Source: Myxococcota bacterium
GTDB lineage: Bacteria; Myxococcota; XYA12-FULL-58-9; JALHOP01
DNA: 64,000 nucleotides
Assembly (NCBI GenBank): GCA_022842935.1
Contig: JALHOP010000010.1
Span: 42,144 to 106,143, forward strand
Reading direction: 5' to 3'
A model generated the notes under the pieces. That model did not search any database. It was not told the origin of the DNA and saw only the letters and a program-made list of their open reading frames with translations. This document shows, piece by piece, positions 8,468 to 17,484 of the stretch; position 1 is the stretch's first letter; each line of letters begins with the position of its first letter. Position numbers and translations under genes: made by a program.

Positions 8468-9739
8468 TCACGAGGGGGATCTCGACCTCGTCGAATGCTG
8501 TAGATTCATCCGACCGAACTCGACGTCATGCTGAGCCTCGGCGAGGTGGCGAAGGACATAGGCGGGCGAGCGCCGCTCCGTGACCCAGCGAACGAGAACC
8601 TCGTTGTCCCAGCGCGAGCCCAACATGTTGAAACCAATGACGCGCGTCCCGTCATGGACGATGCGTTGGCAGACGTGTTGGCCAGCGCGATGGCGAAAGA
8701 TCGTGGGCGTGCCCGCGGGAGCGGACTCCACGTCACCGACCGTGGTGAACTCGATGTGAAAGAACTTCGAGCTGTTGAAGAACACCGGCGGTTCGTAGGC
8801 GACGTCATCGCCGAAGATGTTACGGGCGACCACGGCGCCGTGCCGCTTGGCCGAGTACCAGATGGTCTCGATGAGCGGTCCCTTGGTAGGCCGCGCGATC
8901 TCGCAACAGTCGCCGCACGCAAAGACACCAGCGATGTCGGTTCGAAAGCGTTCGTCGACCACGATACCTCGGCGGCTAGCCGGAGCGCTCTTCCAGGCCT
9001 TCATGCGGTCGAGATTGGCGCGGACCCCGATGCAGACCCCTAGGATGTCGCCAGCGTAGCGCTTGCCAGAGCTCGTGACCACCGCAGTGAAGCGGCCACC
9101 AGACGACTCGACCCGCTGCACGCTGTCTTCGACGACGACCTCGACGCCTTGCTCACGAAGGTGCGCGATAACCATCTGCGACTCTTCGCGCGACAGCGCA
9201 GCCGGCCAGTAGTAGGGCTCGCGAATCAAGAAGGTGGTGGCGATACCGTGATGCACTAAACACTCGACGAGCTCGATGCCGATGAGACCACCGCCGACGA
9301 CCACCGCGCGCTTGGCGCTGGGGACCATGGCTTCACAAGCGTCGAGGTCCTGCATGGAAACGAAGTTGACGACGCCGTGCTTGACCTCGGTAAGGCCTTC
9401 CCAGTCGGGCTTGTTGGCGGTAGCGCCGAGTGCAAGCACCAGCACGTCGTAGGCGATCGTCCTGCCGCCAGCGAGCTTGAGCTCACGCTTGTCGGCGTCG
9501 TGATCGACGACCCAATCGGTGACCAGCCCAATGTTGCGCTTGCGCCAGACGTCACGCTCGAGGGGCTCGAGGTCACGGCGATTCATCTTGTCCATGAACG
9601 CGTACATGAGCGCGGTGCGTGAGTAGAAGTACTCAGTCTCACCGCCGACAACCGTGATGCGCGCGGAGGCGTCGCGGTCGCGCGCGTCGAGAGCGCAGGT
9701 GATGCCGGCGATACCGTTGCCGACGATGACGATGTGCAT
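8468..9739 (-). CDS. NAD(P)/FAD-dependent oxidoreductase (nitrite/rubredoxin reductase type)
   Basis: A 423-residue two-dinucleotide-binding flavoprotein. The FAD site MHIVIVGNGIAGITCALDAR opens the protein, the NAD(P)H site VVVGGGLIGIELVECLVHHG lies near residue 145, and the second FAD motif GVFACGDCCEIARPTKGP near 280. SRTALMYAFMDKMNRRDLEP resembles the region after the FAD motif in nitrite-reductase and assimilatory reductase flavoproteins. There is no redox CxxC of thioredoxin reductase and no C-terminal BFD-type Fe-S domain. The gene is transcribed first in a unit with the NapH-like membrane iron-sulfur protein (18-base gap), which probably receives or donates its electrons. Physiological substrate unknown. 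Confidence 0.85.
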   Translation of the reverse strand: MHIVIVGNGIAGITCALDARDRDASARITVVGGETEYFYSRTALMYAFMDKMNRRDLEPLERDVWRKRNIGLVTDWVVDHDADKRELKLAGGRTIAYDVLVLALGATANKPDWEGLTEVKHGVVNFVSMQDLDACEAMVPSAKRAVVVGGGLIGIELVECLVHHGIATTFLIREPYYWPAALSREESQMVIAHLREQGVEVVVEDSVQRVESSGGRFTAVVTSSGKRYAGDILGVCIGVRANLDRMKAWKSAPASRRGIVVDERFRTDIAGVFACGDCCEIARPTKGPLIETIWYSAKRHGAVVARNIFGDDVAYEPPVFFNSSKFFHIEFTTVGDVESAPAGTPTIFRHRAGQHVCQRIVHDGTRVIGFNMLGSRWDNEVLVRWVTERRSPAYVLRHLAEAQHDVEFGRMNLQHSTRSRSPS

Positions 9740-9760
9740 GGCCCCGGGAATGTGCCCGGC

Positions 9761-10324
9761 TTACGCGCCTAGGTCGAGAGCAACGACCGACCAGTCGTCG
9801 GTTGCGTCCCGGTAACGGTGGATCTCGACGAAGCCGACCCGCGCGTGCGCGCGCAAAGAACGTGGGTTCGCGAGAGAGATCTCGGTTACGCAGAGATCGT
9901 AACGGGTGGCGAGGAACCGGCGATGGCCAGCGTATAGGGCGTCGAAAACACCTTGGCCCCGCACTGCGTGAGCCACGCAGACTTGTCCCATCACGTAGTA
10001 GCGATGGGCTGTCAGGGGCTGACCCGCGAATGACAAGCTCTCGAGCAGAGCGAACATTGGTTCGAGGACCGGCACATACGACCGCGCTTCAACCGGCATG
10101 ACCAGCGCATAGCCAACGACCTCTCCGTCACGCTTGGCGACGACGGACGGCGCCATGGCGTGCATGCGGGCAAGGGTCGCCCGGTCGTGCTGGACAGTGA
10201 CGAACCCTTGCGAGCGGGCGGTGGCAGGGTCGACGCGACCCCGCAGGTTGAGGCCTTGGAGTCGTAGGATCCCGTCGAGGTCCGCGTCGCCATTCGACGC
10301 GGTGATGGTGACGCCGGTGCTCAT
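9761..10324 (-). CDS. GNAT family N-acetyltransferase
   Basis: A 187-residue acetyltransferase-fold protein. AKRDGEVVGYALVMP is the core beta-hairpin, YVMGQVCVAHAVRGQGVFDALYAGH contains the acetyl-CoA pyrophosphate-binding VRGQGV turn, and TEISLANPRSLRAHARVGFVEIHRY is the usual final motif. ATG at 10324 starts directly before the conserved region. It is divergent from the prephenate-dehydrogenase-like gene with only 21 bases between the two start codons, so promoters must lie inside the opposing genes or overlap. It sits 21 bases upstream of the FAD reductase gene and may head that minus-strand transcript. Substrate unknown. Confidence 0.8.
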   Translation of the reverse strand: MSTGVTITASNGDADLDGILRLQGLNLRGRVDPATARSQGFVTVQHDRATLARMHAMAPSVVAKRDGEVVGYALVMPVEARSYVPVLEPMFALLESLSFAGQPLTAHRYYVMGQVCVAHAVRGQGVFDALYAGHRRFLATRYDLCVTEISLANPRSLRAHARVGFVEIHRYRDATDDWSVVALDLGA

Positions 10325-10345
10325 TTGGTCGTATCGAGGAGTGGC

Positions 10346-11071
10346 ATGGCTCTGACACCACCTTACCAGATTGGTATCCTCGGCCTCGGACGTTTTGGGG
10401 CGGCCTTCGCCGAGCTTACGCGCACGCATGGTTTCCCAACCCTCACTTTCGACCCCAAGCACCCCGAGGCGAGCCCCAGCACCTTCGCCGAGGTGGTTGC
10501 CCGTGCCGACGTGCTCATCGTCGCCGTGCCCATCGAGAACCTCGACGCGGTCCTGAGCGCGTGCGCTCCGCTATTGCGACCCGACCAACTCGTCATCGAC
10601 GTCTGCAGCGTCAAGGTGGAGCCAGAAGCGCGCATGCGCGAGCGGCTTGGCAACCGTTCGCGCTGGATCGCAAGTCACCCGCTCTTTGGACCGGTAAGTC
10701 TCTCGCGCGGCGAGCCCCGCACCGTCGTGCTGTGCCCGCGCGTCGACCAGCCAGAGACCACCAACGACGCGGCCAGCTTCTTCCGCGCTCTCGGTTGTGA
10801 GCTCATCGAGGTGCCCGCAGAGGAGCACGACCGCGTCATGTCGCGCACCCACGTGCTGGCCTTCTTCGTGGCCCGCGCCCTGCAAGATATCGGCGCCGCA
10901 AGCGCACCGTTCGCACCGCCGTCCTTCAAGTCGATGGCGCATGTCGTATCGCTCGTTCGCGAAGATGCCGGCCACCTGTTTACGGCCATCCAGACCGGTA
11001 ACCCGTTCGCCAAAGAAGCACGCCGCGAGCTCATCGCGGCCCTGCAAAAGATCGACGCGGAGCTCGACTAA
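10346..11071 (+). CDS. Prephenate/arogenate dehydrogenase-like protein
   Basis: A 241-residue TyrA-family oxidoreductase of tyrosine synthesis, converting prephenate (or arogenate) with NAD(P)+. It has the Rossmann motif IGILGLGRFGAAFAELT, the DVCSVKVEPEARM segment, SHPLFGP carrying the catalytic His and SRTHVLAFFVARAL with the second substrate-binding His. ATG at 10346 follows GAGGAG at 10336-10341; an in-frame upstream start lacks this. The protein is shorter than E. coli TyrA because there is no chorismate mutase domain and no ACT domain is visible, so feedback control by tyrosine is not evident. The fold is certain; prephenate versus arogenate is not resolved. Confidence 0.82.
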   Translation: MALTPPYQIGILGLGRFGAAFAELTRTHGFPTLTFDPKHPEASPSTFAEVVARADVLIVAVPIENLDAVLSACAPLLRPDQLVIDVCSVKVEPEARMRERLGNRSRWIASHPLFGPVSLSRGEPRTVVLCPRVDQPETTNDAASFFRALGCELIEVPAEEHDRVMSRTHVLAFFVARALQDIGAASAPFAPPSFKSMAHVVSLVREDAGHLFTAIQTGNPFAKEARRELIAALQKIDAELD

Positions 11072-11124
11072 CGCCCCCTCAGAGCACTGGGCTAAAGGCG
11101 ATTCGCGGCGCCGCGGAGCATCGT

Positions 11125-12288
11125 CTAGGCGCTAGTCAACGCGCGCGTCACGTCTTCGACGAGGTCATCCGCGTCCTCGAGGCCGACCGACAAGCGCACG
11201 GTGGCGTCGGTGATGCCAACACGGAGCCGGTCCTCGGGAGTCAGGCGATGATGCGTCGTGGTCGCGGGGTGCGTCGCAAGTGACTTACTGTCGCCGAGGT
11301 TATTCGAAATGCTGAAGAGCTCGAGCGCGTTCATGAAACGGAAGGCCGCAGCCTTGTCGCCCTTCAGATGGAGAGCAATGATGCTGCTGCCACCCTGCAT
11401 CTGACTACGCGTAAGGGCGTATTGTGGGTGCGATTCGAGGCCGACGTAGGTGACCTTGTCGACGCCCGAATGTTTCTCGAGATGGCGCGCCAGGGTTAGA
11501 GCACTGTGGCTCTGGGCACGAACCCGCAGCTCCATGGTCTCGAGACCCTTCAAGAGCACCCACGCGTTGAACGGACTCATAGCAGGTCCGGTATGACGGA
11601 CAAACGGCATCACCAACTTGGCAAACTCGAGATCGCACAGGATGGCCCCGCCGAGCACCCTGCCCTGACCATCGATATGTTTGGTCGCCGAGTAAACGAC
11701 GATATCGGCGCCCAGCTCGAGTGGCTTCTGTAGAACCGGCGTTGCGAAAACGTTGTCGACGACGACGCGTGCGCCGGCGGCATGGGCGAGCTTACAGACC
11801 TTGCGGATATCCACCACTTGCAACGTCGGATTGCTTGGTGACTCCAGGAAGACGACATTGGCTCTGCGCGACAGCGCTTCTTCCCACTGCGCGTTGTCGG
11901 TACCGTCGACCAACGTGCACTCGATACCGAAGCGCACGCAGATGTCGCTGACAACGATCAGACATGAGCCAAAGAGCGCGCGTGGCGCGACGATCCGGTC
12001 GCCGGCTCTGAGCTGACACATGAGGCTAGCGAAGACCGCGGCCATGCCGCTCGCAGTCGCGAAGCATTTCTCGGCGCCCTCGTAAGCCGCCATGCGCTCC
12101 TCGAACATCGCGGTCGTCGGATTGCCGAAGCGAGAATAGATGAAGCGGCTGCCATCGTTCTTGAAGGCGGCCTCGCACTGCTCGGCGGTGTCGTACACAT
12201 AGCCAGAGGTGAGATAGAGCGCTTCGCTTGTCTCGTCGAAGGCCGACCGTTTGGTGCCCGCATGAATGAGTTGAGTGCGAGGTTTCAT
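11125..12288 (-). CDS. metZ: O-acyl-homoserine sulfhydrylase / trans-sulfuration PLP enzyme
   Basis: A 387-residue Cys/Met-metabolism PLP-dependent enzyme. It has YSRFGNPTTAMFEERMAAYE, the TASGMAAVF cofactor-phosphate loop, ESPSNPTLQVVDI, and the PLP lysine in VVYSATKHIDGQGRVLGG. The IDGQGRVLGG version after the lysine is usual for O-succinylhomoserine sulfhydrylase (MetZ), which makes homocysteine from acyl-homoserine and sulfide; cystathionine gamma-synthase is the alternative. Its ATG follows the stop codon of the metX-hom fusion with no base between, indicating one operon. The neighbour carries an acetyltransferase-type domain, so the real acyl substrate may be O-acetylhomoserine (inference). 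Confidence 0.85.
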   Translation of the reverse strand: MKPRTQLIHAGTKRSAFDETSEALYLTSGYVYDTAEQCEAAFKNDGSRFIYSRFGNPTTAMFEERMAAYEGAEKCFATASGMAAVFASLMCQLRAGDRIVAPRALFGSCLIVVSDICVRFGIECTLVDGTDNAQWEEALSRRANVVFLESPSNPTLQVVDIRKVCKLAHAAGARVVVDNVFATPVLQKPLELGADIVVYSATKHIDGQGRVLGGAILCDLEFAKLVMPFVRHTGPAMSPFNAWVLLKGLETMELRVRAQSHSALTLARHLEKHSGVDKVTYVGLESHPQYALTRSQMQGGSSIIALHLKGDKAAAFRFMNALELFSISNNLGDSKSLATHPATTTHHRLTPEDRLRVGITDATVRLSVGLEDADDLVEDVTRALTSA

Positions 12289-14628
12289 CTACTGCGTCAC
12301 ACCGAGGACGAGGGTTTGCTTGACGCGGCCTAACTTGCTGATTGCGGCAACCGCGTCTTCGATGACGGATTTTGGCGCCAATGATAACACGAACCCGTAG
12401 TGCGTCACGTCTGACTCGGCTCGGCGGGCCTGCTTCAAAACGTCGACGCCGTGACGACGCATCAAGCTCTCGACACGGCGGGTTAGGCCGTCGTGCTCAT
12501 CTGCGGTAACGCGCACGTAGTAGCTCCTTGGCTTGGCGTCGCTACGAAGTGTCGTCTTGCGCGGCTCCGGCCAGCGCACCGAGTTTCCCTGAGCCAGCTC
12601 GATGAGGTCAGCGAGTACGGCGCTAGCGGTCGGCAGCGACCCCGCACCCATGCCGAAGAGCGACAGGTCCCCCGAGCACGCCTGCTTAAGGTAAATGGCG
12701 TTGTACTCTTCTTCGACGGAAGCGAGCAGGTGCCAAGCGGGTAGCAACATGGGTTCCACACCGAGCGAGAGACCATCCATGTCTCGACTCGCATGCGCGA
12801 GGGAGCGGACACGGTAGCCCATGCTCTCGGCGAGGTCACAATCGGCGGCCGTGAGTTCACGGATGCCGCGTACTGCGAACTGACCCGGAAGAGCCCAGGC
12901 ACCGAACGCTCGGTATGCAAGGATGGACAGCTTGGCCGCCGCATCGTGACCGTCCACATCAGCGGACGGGTCAGCCTCGGCGAAACCCTTGGCTTGAGCC
13001 TCTCTCACCGCATCGTCGAAGGGTAGCTCGTCTTGCTCGAGCCTGGTGATGATGTAGTTGCAGGTGCCGTTGACGATCCCGAGCAAGCTGTCGACCTCGT
13101 CGGAGCGGTGCGAGAGATGACGGATGATGGGGATGGCGGCTGCGACCGCAGCTTCGCAGTAAAGGGGGGTCGCGGTACGCGCAGCGAGCATGGCGAGTCC
13201 GTCGAGCTTCGCCGCGAGCAATGCCTTGTTGGCGGTGACCACGGGCTTGCCAGCGGCGAGAGCGGCACGCAGTACCGGCTCGACGCCCATGCCACCAGCA
13301 ACCTCGACGACCACGTCGACATCTGGGGCCGCGACGAGAGCCAGCGCATCGGTGCCTATCGGTTTGGCGGCCGCAAGCGCCCCGCGCGGCTTCGAAGCAT
13401 CACGGACAGCGATACGCGTAATCTCGAGACGTACGCCATAGCGAACAATGAGTTCCTGGCGCTGGCGCTCGATCATCTCGAGAAGACCCGACCCAACGAC
13501 GCCACAGCCCACGAGACCAACACGCAGCTCACGTACAGGCTCGACCCCGACACCAACGAAGCGCTCACCAGAGGCGATGAGGGCGGGTGCCTTCCGGAAG
13601 AAGCCACTATCGCGCAGCAAGCGCGCGAGCTTGTCTTGGTCGGCGAGGAAGGCGTCGTGGCCGAACTCGGATTCGAGCTTCCATAGGTGGGAGGTCGCGC
13701 CGAGCGCTTGCAAGGTCCGGTGTAACTCGACCTGCAAGGCGTAGGGGAAAAGCATGTCGCCCGGCACACCGATGACGAGTACTTCAGCGGTGACGCGCTC
13801 GAGCGCCGCACGAACGGCCGCGTCGTCGGGGCCAAAGTTTGCGCGGTCGATGGCCTCGGAGAGGAGCAAGAAGGTACGCACCGGAAAGCGGTCTGCAAAT
13901 CTCTTTCCGTGATGGTCGAGATACTCAGCGACCGGCGGTCGGTCGAGATCGCCGAGGAGCTTACCGAAACGCGTATCGAGCTCATCGCGGCCGCGATACG
14001 TCAGCATGCCGAGCTGCCGCGCGCGCGCCATCCCGGTAGCAACGTCGTTGCGGGCAATGCCATCGCGAATCAGCTCGCGCTGCAAGTGGCGCGTCGCCGT
14101 ACCCCAGCCGTCAGGCCGCAGACCAGCGGAGATGGTGACGAGGCGCGCGCAGCGCTCGGGGTAGCGGGAGGCGAAGGCAATCCCAACCATGCCGCCAAGG
14201 CTCGCGCCGATGTACGTGACGGCCTCACGCGCGCCGATACCATCGAGCCAGGCAGCGAGGAGGTCCGACAGTCCCAAGGCCGACAGCGGCTTTTGCGCCC
14301 CGTCATCATCAAAGCCTGTCCAGCTCGAGCCATTGCCGGGCCAGCAGAACGTGAGCACGGTCTCGCGCGTCGGATCGACAAGGTCAGGCGATGCGAGCGC
14401 CGGCCACCACGCCTCTGCCTCGGCGCCATTGCCAAACGGGAATGGCGAGGCAGTGATGCCGCCGACCACGACGACCACCGGGGCGGTCCCGAGCTCGGGC
14501 CCGAGCATGAACCCAGCAAGCTCGACATCGCGCAAAGCGCGACCCTCGACGACACAAGCGTCTTTTCTTACGACCGCGCGACGCGGGAGCGCGCCGGTCC
14601 GGGCTTCGAGCTCACACACCGACCCCAT
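12289..14628 (-). CDS. Fused homoserine O-acyltransferase (MetX) - homoserine dehydrogenase with ACT domain
   Basis: A 779-residue three-part protein. Residues ~1-360 are an alpha/beta-hydrolase-type homoserine acyltransferase: GGITAS oxyanion region, nucleophile Ser143 in GASLGGM, Asp291 in GVPGDMLFP and His324 in EFGHDAFL. Residues ~368-695 are homoserine dehydrogenase: GLVGCGVVGSG, VVTANKALLA with catalytic Lys, NGTCNYIITRLEQ and FAEADPSADVDGHDAAAK. The last ~80 residues (YYVRVTADEHDGLTRRV onward) form an ACT domain, probably for feedback regulation. One polypeptide would thus reduce aspartate semialdehyde to homoserine and acylate it, and metZ next door finishes to homocysteine. The frame is continuous, so this is a real fusion rather than a missed stop. 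No SAM riboswitch was recognised upstream. Confidence 0.88.
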   Translation of the reverse strand: MGSVCELEARTGALPRRAVVRKDACVVEGRALRDVELAGFMLGPELGTAPVVVVVGGITASPFPFGNGAEAEAWWPALASPDLVDPTRETVLTFCWPGNGSSWTGFDDDGAQKPLSALGLSDLLAAWLDGIGAREAVTYIGASLGGMVGIAFASRYPERCARLVTISAGLRPDGWGTATRHLQRELIRDGIARNDVATGMARARQLGMLTYRGRDELDTRFGKLLGDLDRPPVAEYLDHHGKRFADRFPVRTFLLLSEAIDRANFGPDDAAVRAALERVTAEVLVIGVPGDMLFPYALQVELHRTLQALGATSHLWKLESEFGHDAFLADQDKLARLLRDSGFFRKAPALIASGERFVGVGVEPVRELRVGLVGCGVVGSGLLEMIERQRQELIVRYGVRLEITRIAVRDASKPRGALAAAKPIGTDALALVAAPDVDVVVEVAGGMGVEPVLRAALAAGKPVVTANKALLAAKLDGLAMLAARTATPLYCEAAVAAAIPIIRHLSHRSDEVDSLLGIVNGTCNYIITRLEQDELPFDDAVREAQAKGFAEADPSADVDGHDAAAKLSILAYRAFGAWALPGQFAVRGIRELTAADCDLAESMGYRVRSLAHASRDMDGLSLGVEPMLLPAWHLLASVEEEYNAIYLKQACSGDLSLFGMGAGSLPTASAVLADLIELAQGNSVRWPEPRKTTLRSDAKPRSYYVRVTADEHDGLTRRVESLMRRHGVDVLKQARRAESDVTHYGFVLSLAPKSVIEDAVAAISKLGRVKQTLVLGVTQ

Positions 14629-14888
14629 GACCGATCCTCGGTTGTCCTGGACGAGTATCGGCGTTCACGGCTGGGAGTTGCGACTCATACGCATCTGCTT
14701 GGAATTGCTCGAGATGGGCCCGAATTTGCGAATCTGACCCTGCTGACCCAAGCCGAATGGCGCTTGACTCGAGCCCGCTTGCGACGTCGTTTTAGGCAAG
14801 TGACCGTGTCGGGGCAGAGCCTCCTCGAGCTTTTGCGACGCGAGGTGCAGATGGGCAACGGCGCCCCGCTGCGGTGTGGAGGCTTTCC

Positions 14889-15947
14889 TTGATCGGTCTG
14901 AACAAGACGCGCTCGTCCGCGCTCACGAAACTGCTGGCGCTCACCAGTCGGGGCATCGTCACCGGCGGCGACGCCGAGGAGTTGCTCTCGCTTCTGTTTG
15001 CGACCTTTGCAGCGAGCGGCGGTGCCTTCACCCAGAGCTTCGGCTACCGCGACTTCATGCTCGGCGTCGACGTGCGCCGCGAGTGGATTGAGGCTTACCA
15101 TCGACTGCGACACCTCGATCCGTTCACCGAGCCTCTAGGCAGGTTGCCGCCGGGTGAGGTCTTCTTCACGGTTGGCGACACGAACGAGGAGCACAAGCGC
15201 CTCGAGCTCTGGCACAGCTTTCGCGCCCACGGCTACCGCGACGCCATGCAGGCGCGTCTGTACAACCCGCTGGTCGCCGACCTCTTCATGATCCTGTACC
15301 GGCAAGACGGCGAGCGTCCGTTTTCGCCGAACGACCGCGTGCTCTTCCAGCTCATCTACCCGCATCTCGCGGGAGCCCTCGCCGCAAGGCGCGCGCTCGC
15401 GGCCCTCGACGCCCCAGCAAACGAACGTATCGAGAGCGTCCTTGCCAAGGTCTCCGGCCACGCGTGGGTGTCGCTGCCCTCGGGCGAGGTCGCTTGGTCG
15501 GAAGAGGCGCGTCGCGTGTGGCAGGCGCGCTTGGGTATCGGCGCGCGCGACTGGCACAAAGCCAACGAGGTACTGCTCGCTTCTGCCCGGCGCTTCAACA
15601 CCGCCCTCATCGGCGGCCGCTCGCAAGTTGTCTTTCCGGGCGTGCGCGTCGAATGGGCGAGCGTGCCGGCGCAACCGCACGAGCAGCGGCGCTTGCTTGC
15701 GCTCATGCTCGAGGAAGGCTTCGATCCCGCTGCAGACACGACTCCCGCTGAGGCCCTGCTCTCGCCGCGTCAACGAGAGGTCGCCCGCTTGGCCGCTGCC
15801 GGCAGCTCGGCGTCCGCCATTGCAGACAAGCTAAAAATCAAGCCGACGACCGTGCGCGGCTATCTTCGCGAAGTCTATGAGCGCTTGGGCATCACGAGCC
15901 GGGCACAGCTCGCCTCGGCGCTGTCGCAACGGTCCGCCGCCACCTAA
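14889..15947 (+). CDS. LuxR-family HTH transcriptional regulator
   Basis: A ~352-residue regulator. The C-terminal LuxR/GerE DNA-binding domain is clear: LSPRQREVARLAAAGSSASA, IADKLKIKPTTVRGYLREVY, ERLGITSRAQL. The N-terminal ~280 residues are a GAF/PAS-like sensory region without a recognisable autoinducer-binding pattern. There is no response-regulator receiver domain. TTG at 14889 is preferred because GTGGAGG lies 6 bases upstream; GTG at 14874 in the same frame would place the ribosome site inside the gene. It is divergent from the metX-hom gene and followed by ~200 bases of noncoding DNA before a tRNA. Targets are unknown. Confidence 0.85.
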   Translation: MIGLNKTRSSALTKLLALTSRGIVTGGDAEELLSLLFATFAASGGAFTQSFGYRDFMLGVDVRREWIEAYHRLRHLDPFTEPLGRLPPGEVFFTVGDTNEEHKRLELWHSFRAHGYRDAMQARLYNPLVADLFMILYRQDGERPFSPNDRVLFQLIYPHLAGALAARRALAALDAPANERIESVLAKVSGHAWVSLPSGEVAWSEEARRVWQARLGIGARDWHKANEVLLASARRFNTALIGGRSQVVFPGVRVEWASVPAQPHEQRRLLALMLEEGFDPAADTTPAEALLSPRQREVARLAAAGSSASAIADKLKIKPTTVRGYLREVYERLGITSRAQLASALSQRSAAT

Positions 15948-16146
15948 CGGTGACCGTATCAACGTCGGTGACCGCGCGAGAGATCGCGGTCACCAAGGAT
16001 AGCGGCGCGGATGTCGTCCTCAACGCGACCGCCGAGGTCCTACTGCTGGACGTCAGCTTCACGGTCGCACCGGCCTGCCCCTGCGACATCGGCGAGCCGG
16101 TTGCTGCTGGCGCTCGTCGCAAGCTTGCGCTACACGTGGCGACGTC

Positions 16147-16220
16147 GCGGCCTTAGCTCAGCTGGATAGAGCATCGGACTTCGAATCCGAGGGTCGGGGG
16201 TTCAAATCCCTCAGGCCGCG
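16147..16220 (+). tRNA. tRNA-Arg (anticodon TCG)
   Basis: A complete cloverleaf: acceptor GCGGCCT pairs with AGGCCGC at the 3' end, the D arm starts TAGCTCAGCTGGATAGAGC, the anticodon stem TCGGA/TCCGA closes the loop CTTCGAA with anticodon TCG, and the T arm GGGGG-TTCAAAT-CCCTC contains TTCAAAT. The 3' CCA is not encoded (the sequence continues GCCTG). It should read CGA arginine codons. The direct neighbours show no att repeat or integrase. Confidence 0.95.
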
Positions 16221-16350
16221 CCTGCTTGCTACATTGGGTCTTCTCACTTCGCGGCCCGCCCTCCTAACGTCAAAACCTCTCGCGCGTCTCCGAGCGAGCT
16301 GGCGCAAATACGGGGGTACCCCAGTGCCTTGAGAACCCTCGCGGCGGGCG

Positions 16351-17274
16351 ATGTTCGCGAAGTCGTGTGCGGTCAGATTCGCCATCGACAGTGCGACCAT
16401 GTCAGGGCAATCGCTGAAGCCCCAGTTTGACGGTTCCTCGATGATTGCGGCAGCCTCCACCTCAAAGCTTGTGGAGATAGGCGTGACCGAAGAACACCTG
16501 GGGAGCGTTGCTTGTCCGTCTGGCTCTCTCGTCGTCGTCGACTTTGGTTTGATGGGCGGGTGGTCGAGGAAGGTCGCGACGTCGGTCACCAAGCTTCTCG
16601 CTCGCGGCGGCGGGACGAGCTCCGCGCTCGACGACGGCAATCTCATCGCCCTTCCAGGCTTGCCGCGTGAGCCGCTCGAGGTCGTCGGCGTGCGAATCGG
16701 AAATGGCCGCTGGGCGAACCTCTGGCGGCACGTCGAGCTCAAGCTCGGCTCGACTCCGGTGGCCAAAGTCGAAGAGCTCGGCGAAGTTTATGTCGAGCGC
16801 GCCCGGCTGATGTTCGCTGATCCCAGCGTTCTCGACGCATGGCAGCACGAAGACACGCTCGACGGCTTGGCCGATATAGCTTTCTGGGGACGCGACAAGG
16901 AGCTGGTCGCAAAGGCAAGCGGAGCGACCCGCCTTGACGACGGCGAGTGGGGTTTCGCCGACCTGCCCCTCGACGCGGCCAAAGCAAAGTACGCTGAGCT
17001 CGAGGAGCTCGTCGCTCGCAACGATTGGTTCGTGCGCGCAGAACCGCGGGAGCATGACCACCACTACCTGCTCCTGAAAGCCGCGAAAGCATCCCCCCTG
17101 GCAGTTGGTGAGCTCGAGCTACGTGGAGCGCGCCTCCTCGGGCTGTTGCTCCCCCACGGCGACGGGGCGTTTCCGGTACAACGATGCCGCGATGCGCATG
17201 GCGCACTGGTTGGTGTGCGCGTCGTGCTCGGAACCGATGATGCGCTCGCGACACTTGATGCCGTGAACGACTGA
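16351..17274 (+). CDS. Hypothetical protein
   Basis: A protein of up to 307 residues that I do not recognise. It has no signal peptide, no obvious membrane segment and no catalytic motif. The best-behaved part begins near TSKLVEIGVTEEHLG and contains SLVVVDFGLMGGWSR, then an acidic helical middle (KAKYAELEELVARNDW) and a C-terminal strand-rich part with ELRGARLLGLLLPHGDG. The start is uncertain: GTG/ATG options lie at 16351, 16399 and 16441, none with a good ribosome site. The frame has high G/C third positions, supporting that it is coding. It stands alone between the tRNA and a sulfotransferase. Confidence 0.55.
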   Translation: MFAKSCAVRFAIDSATMSGQSLKPQFDGSSMIAAASTSKLVEIGVTEEHLGSVACPSGSLVVVDFGLMGGWSRKVATSVTKLLARGGGTSSALDDGNLIALPGLPREPLEVVGVRIGNGRWANLWRHVELKLGSTPVAKVEELGEVYVERARLMFADPSVLDAWQHEDTLDGLADIAFWGRDKELVAKASGATRLDDGEWGFADLPLDAAKAKYAELEELVARNDWFVRAEPREHDHHYLLLKAAKASPLAVGELELRGARLLGLLLPHGDGAFPVQRCRDAHGALVGVRVVLGTDDALATLDAVND

Positions 17275-17484
17275 ACACGGTGAGCCGGGTCTTCAACGCG
17301 TGCGAGGCTTCGCAACGGGAAATCCGGGCCATCGAATCCCAGCGTCGGTGCGCGCTGCGGCTACCAACAGCGAGCGGCCGTCTTGCACGTCGCCCCGCGT
17401 GACTCGCAGCCCCTGCCCTGCTAACGTTCTGCACCGTCGGTGCGGCGCAGCCCCAATGTCTCTTCATGCCGCGCCTCTTTCCCG

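Noticed and set aside
14629..14888. SAM riboswitch upstream of metX-hom
   Set aside because: No recognisable conserved core of SAM-I, SAM-II or SAH motifs was found by eye; a covariance-model search would decide.
13909..14892. 327-residue plus-strand frame
   Set aside because: Antisense to the conserved MetX domain; no family resemblance.
16147..16220. Island insertion site at tRNA-Arg
   Set aside because: No direct repeat of the tRNA end and no integrase were found in the neighbourhood.
16158..16766. 202-residue minus-strand frame ending GLRDLNPRPSDSKSDALSS
   Set aside because: Its end is the translated complement of tRNA-Arg, a well-known false protein signature; the rest opposes the 307-residue gene.
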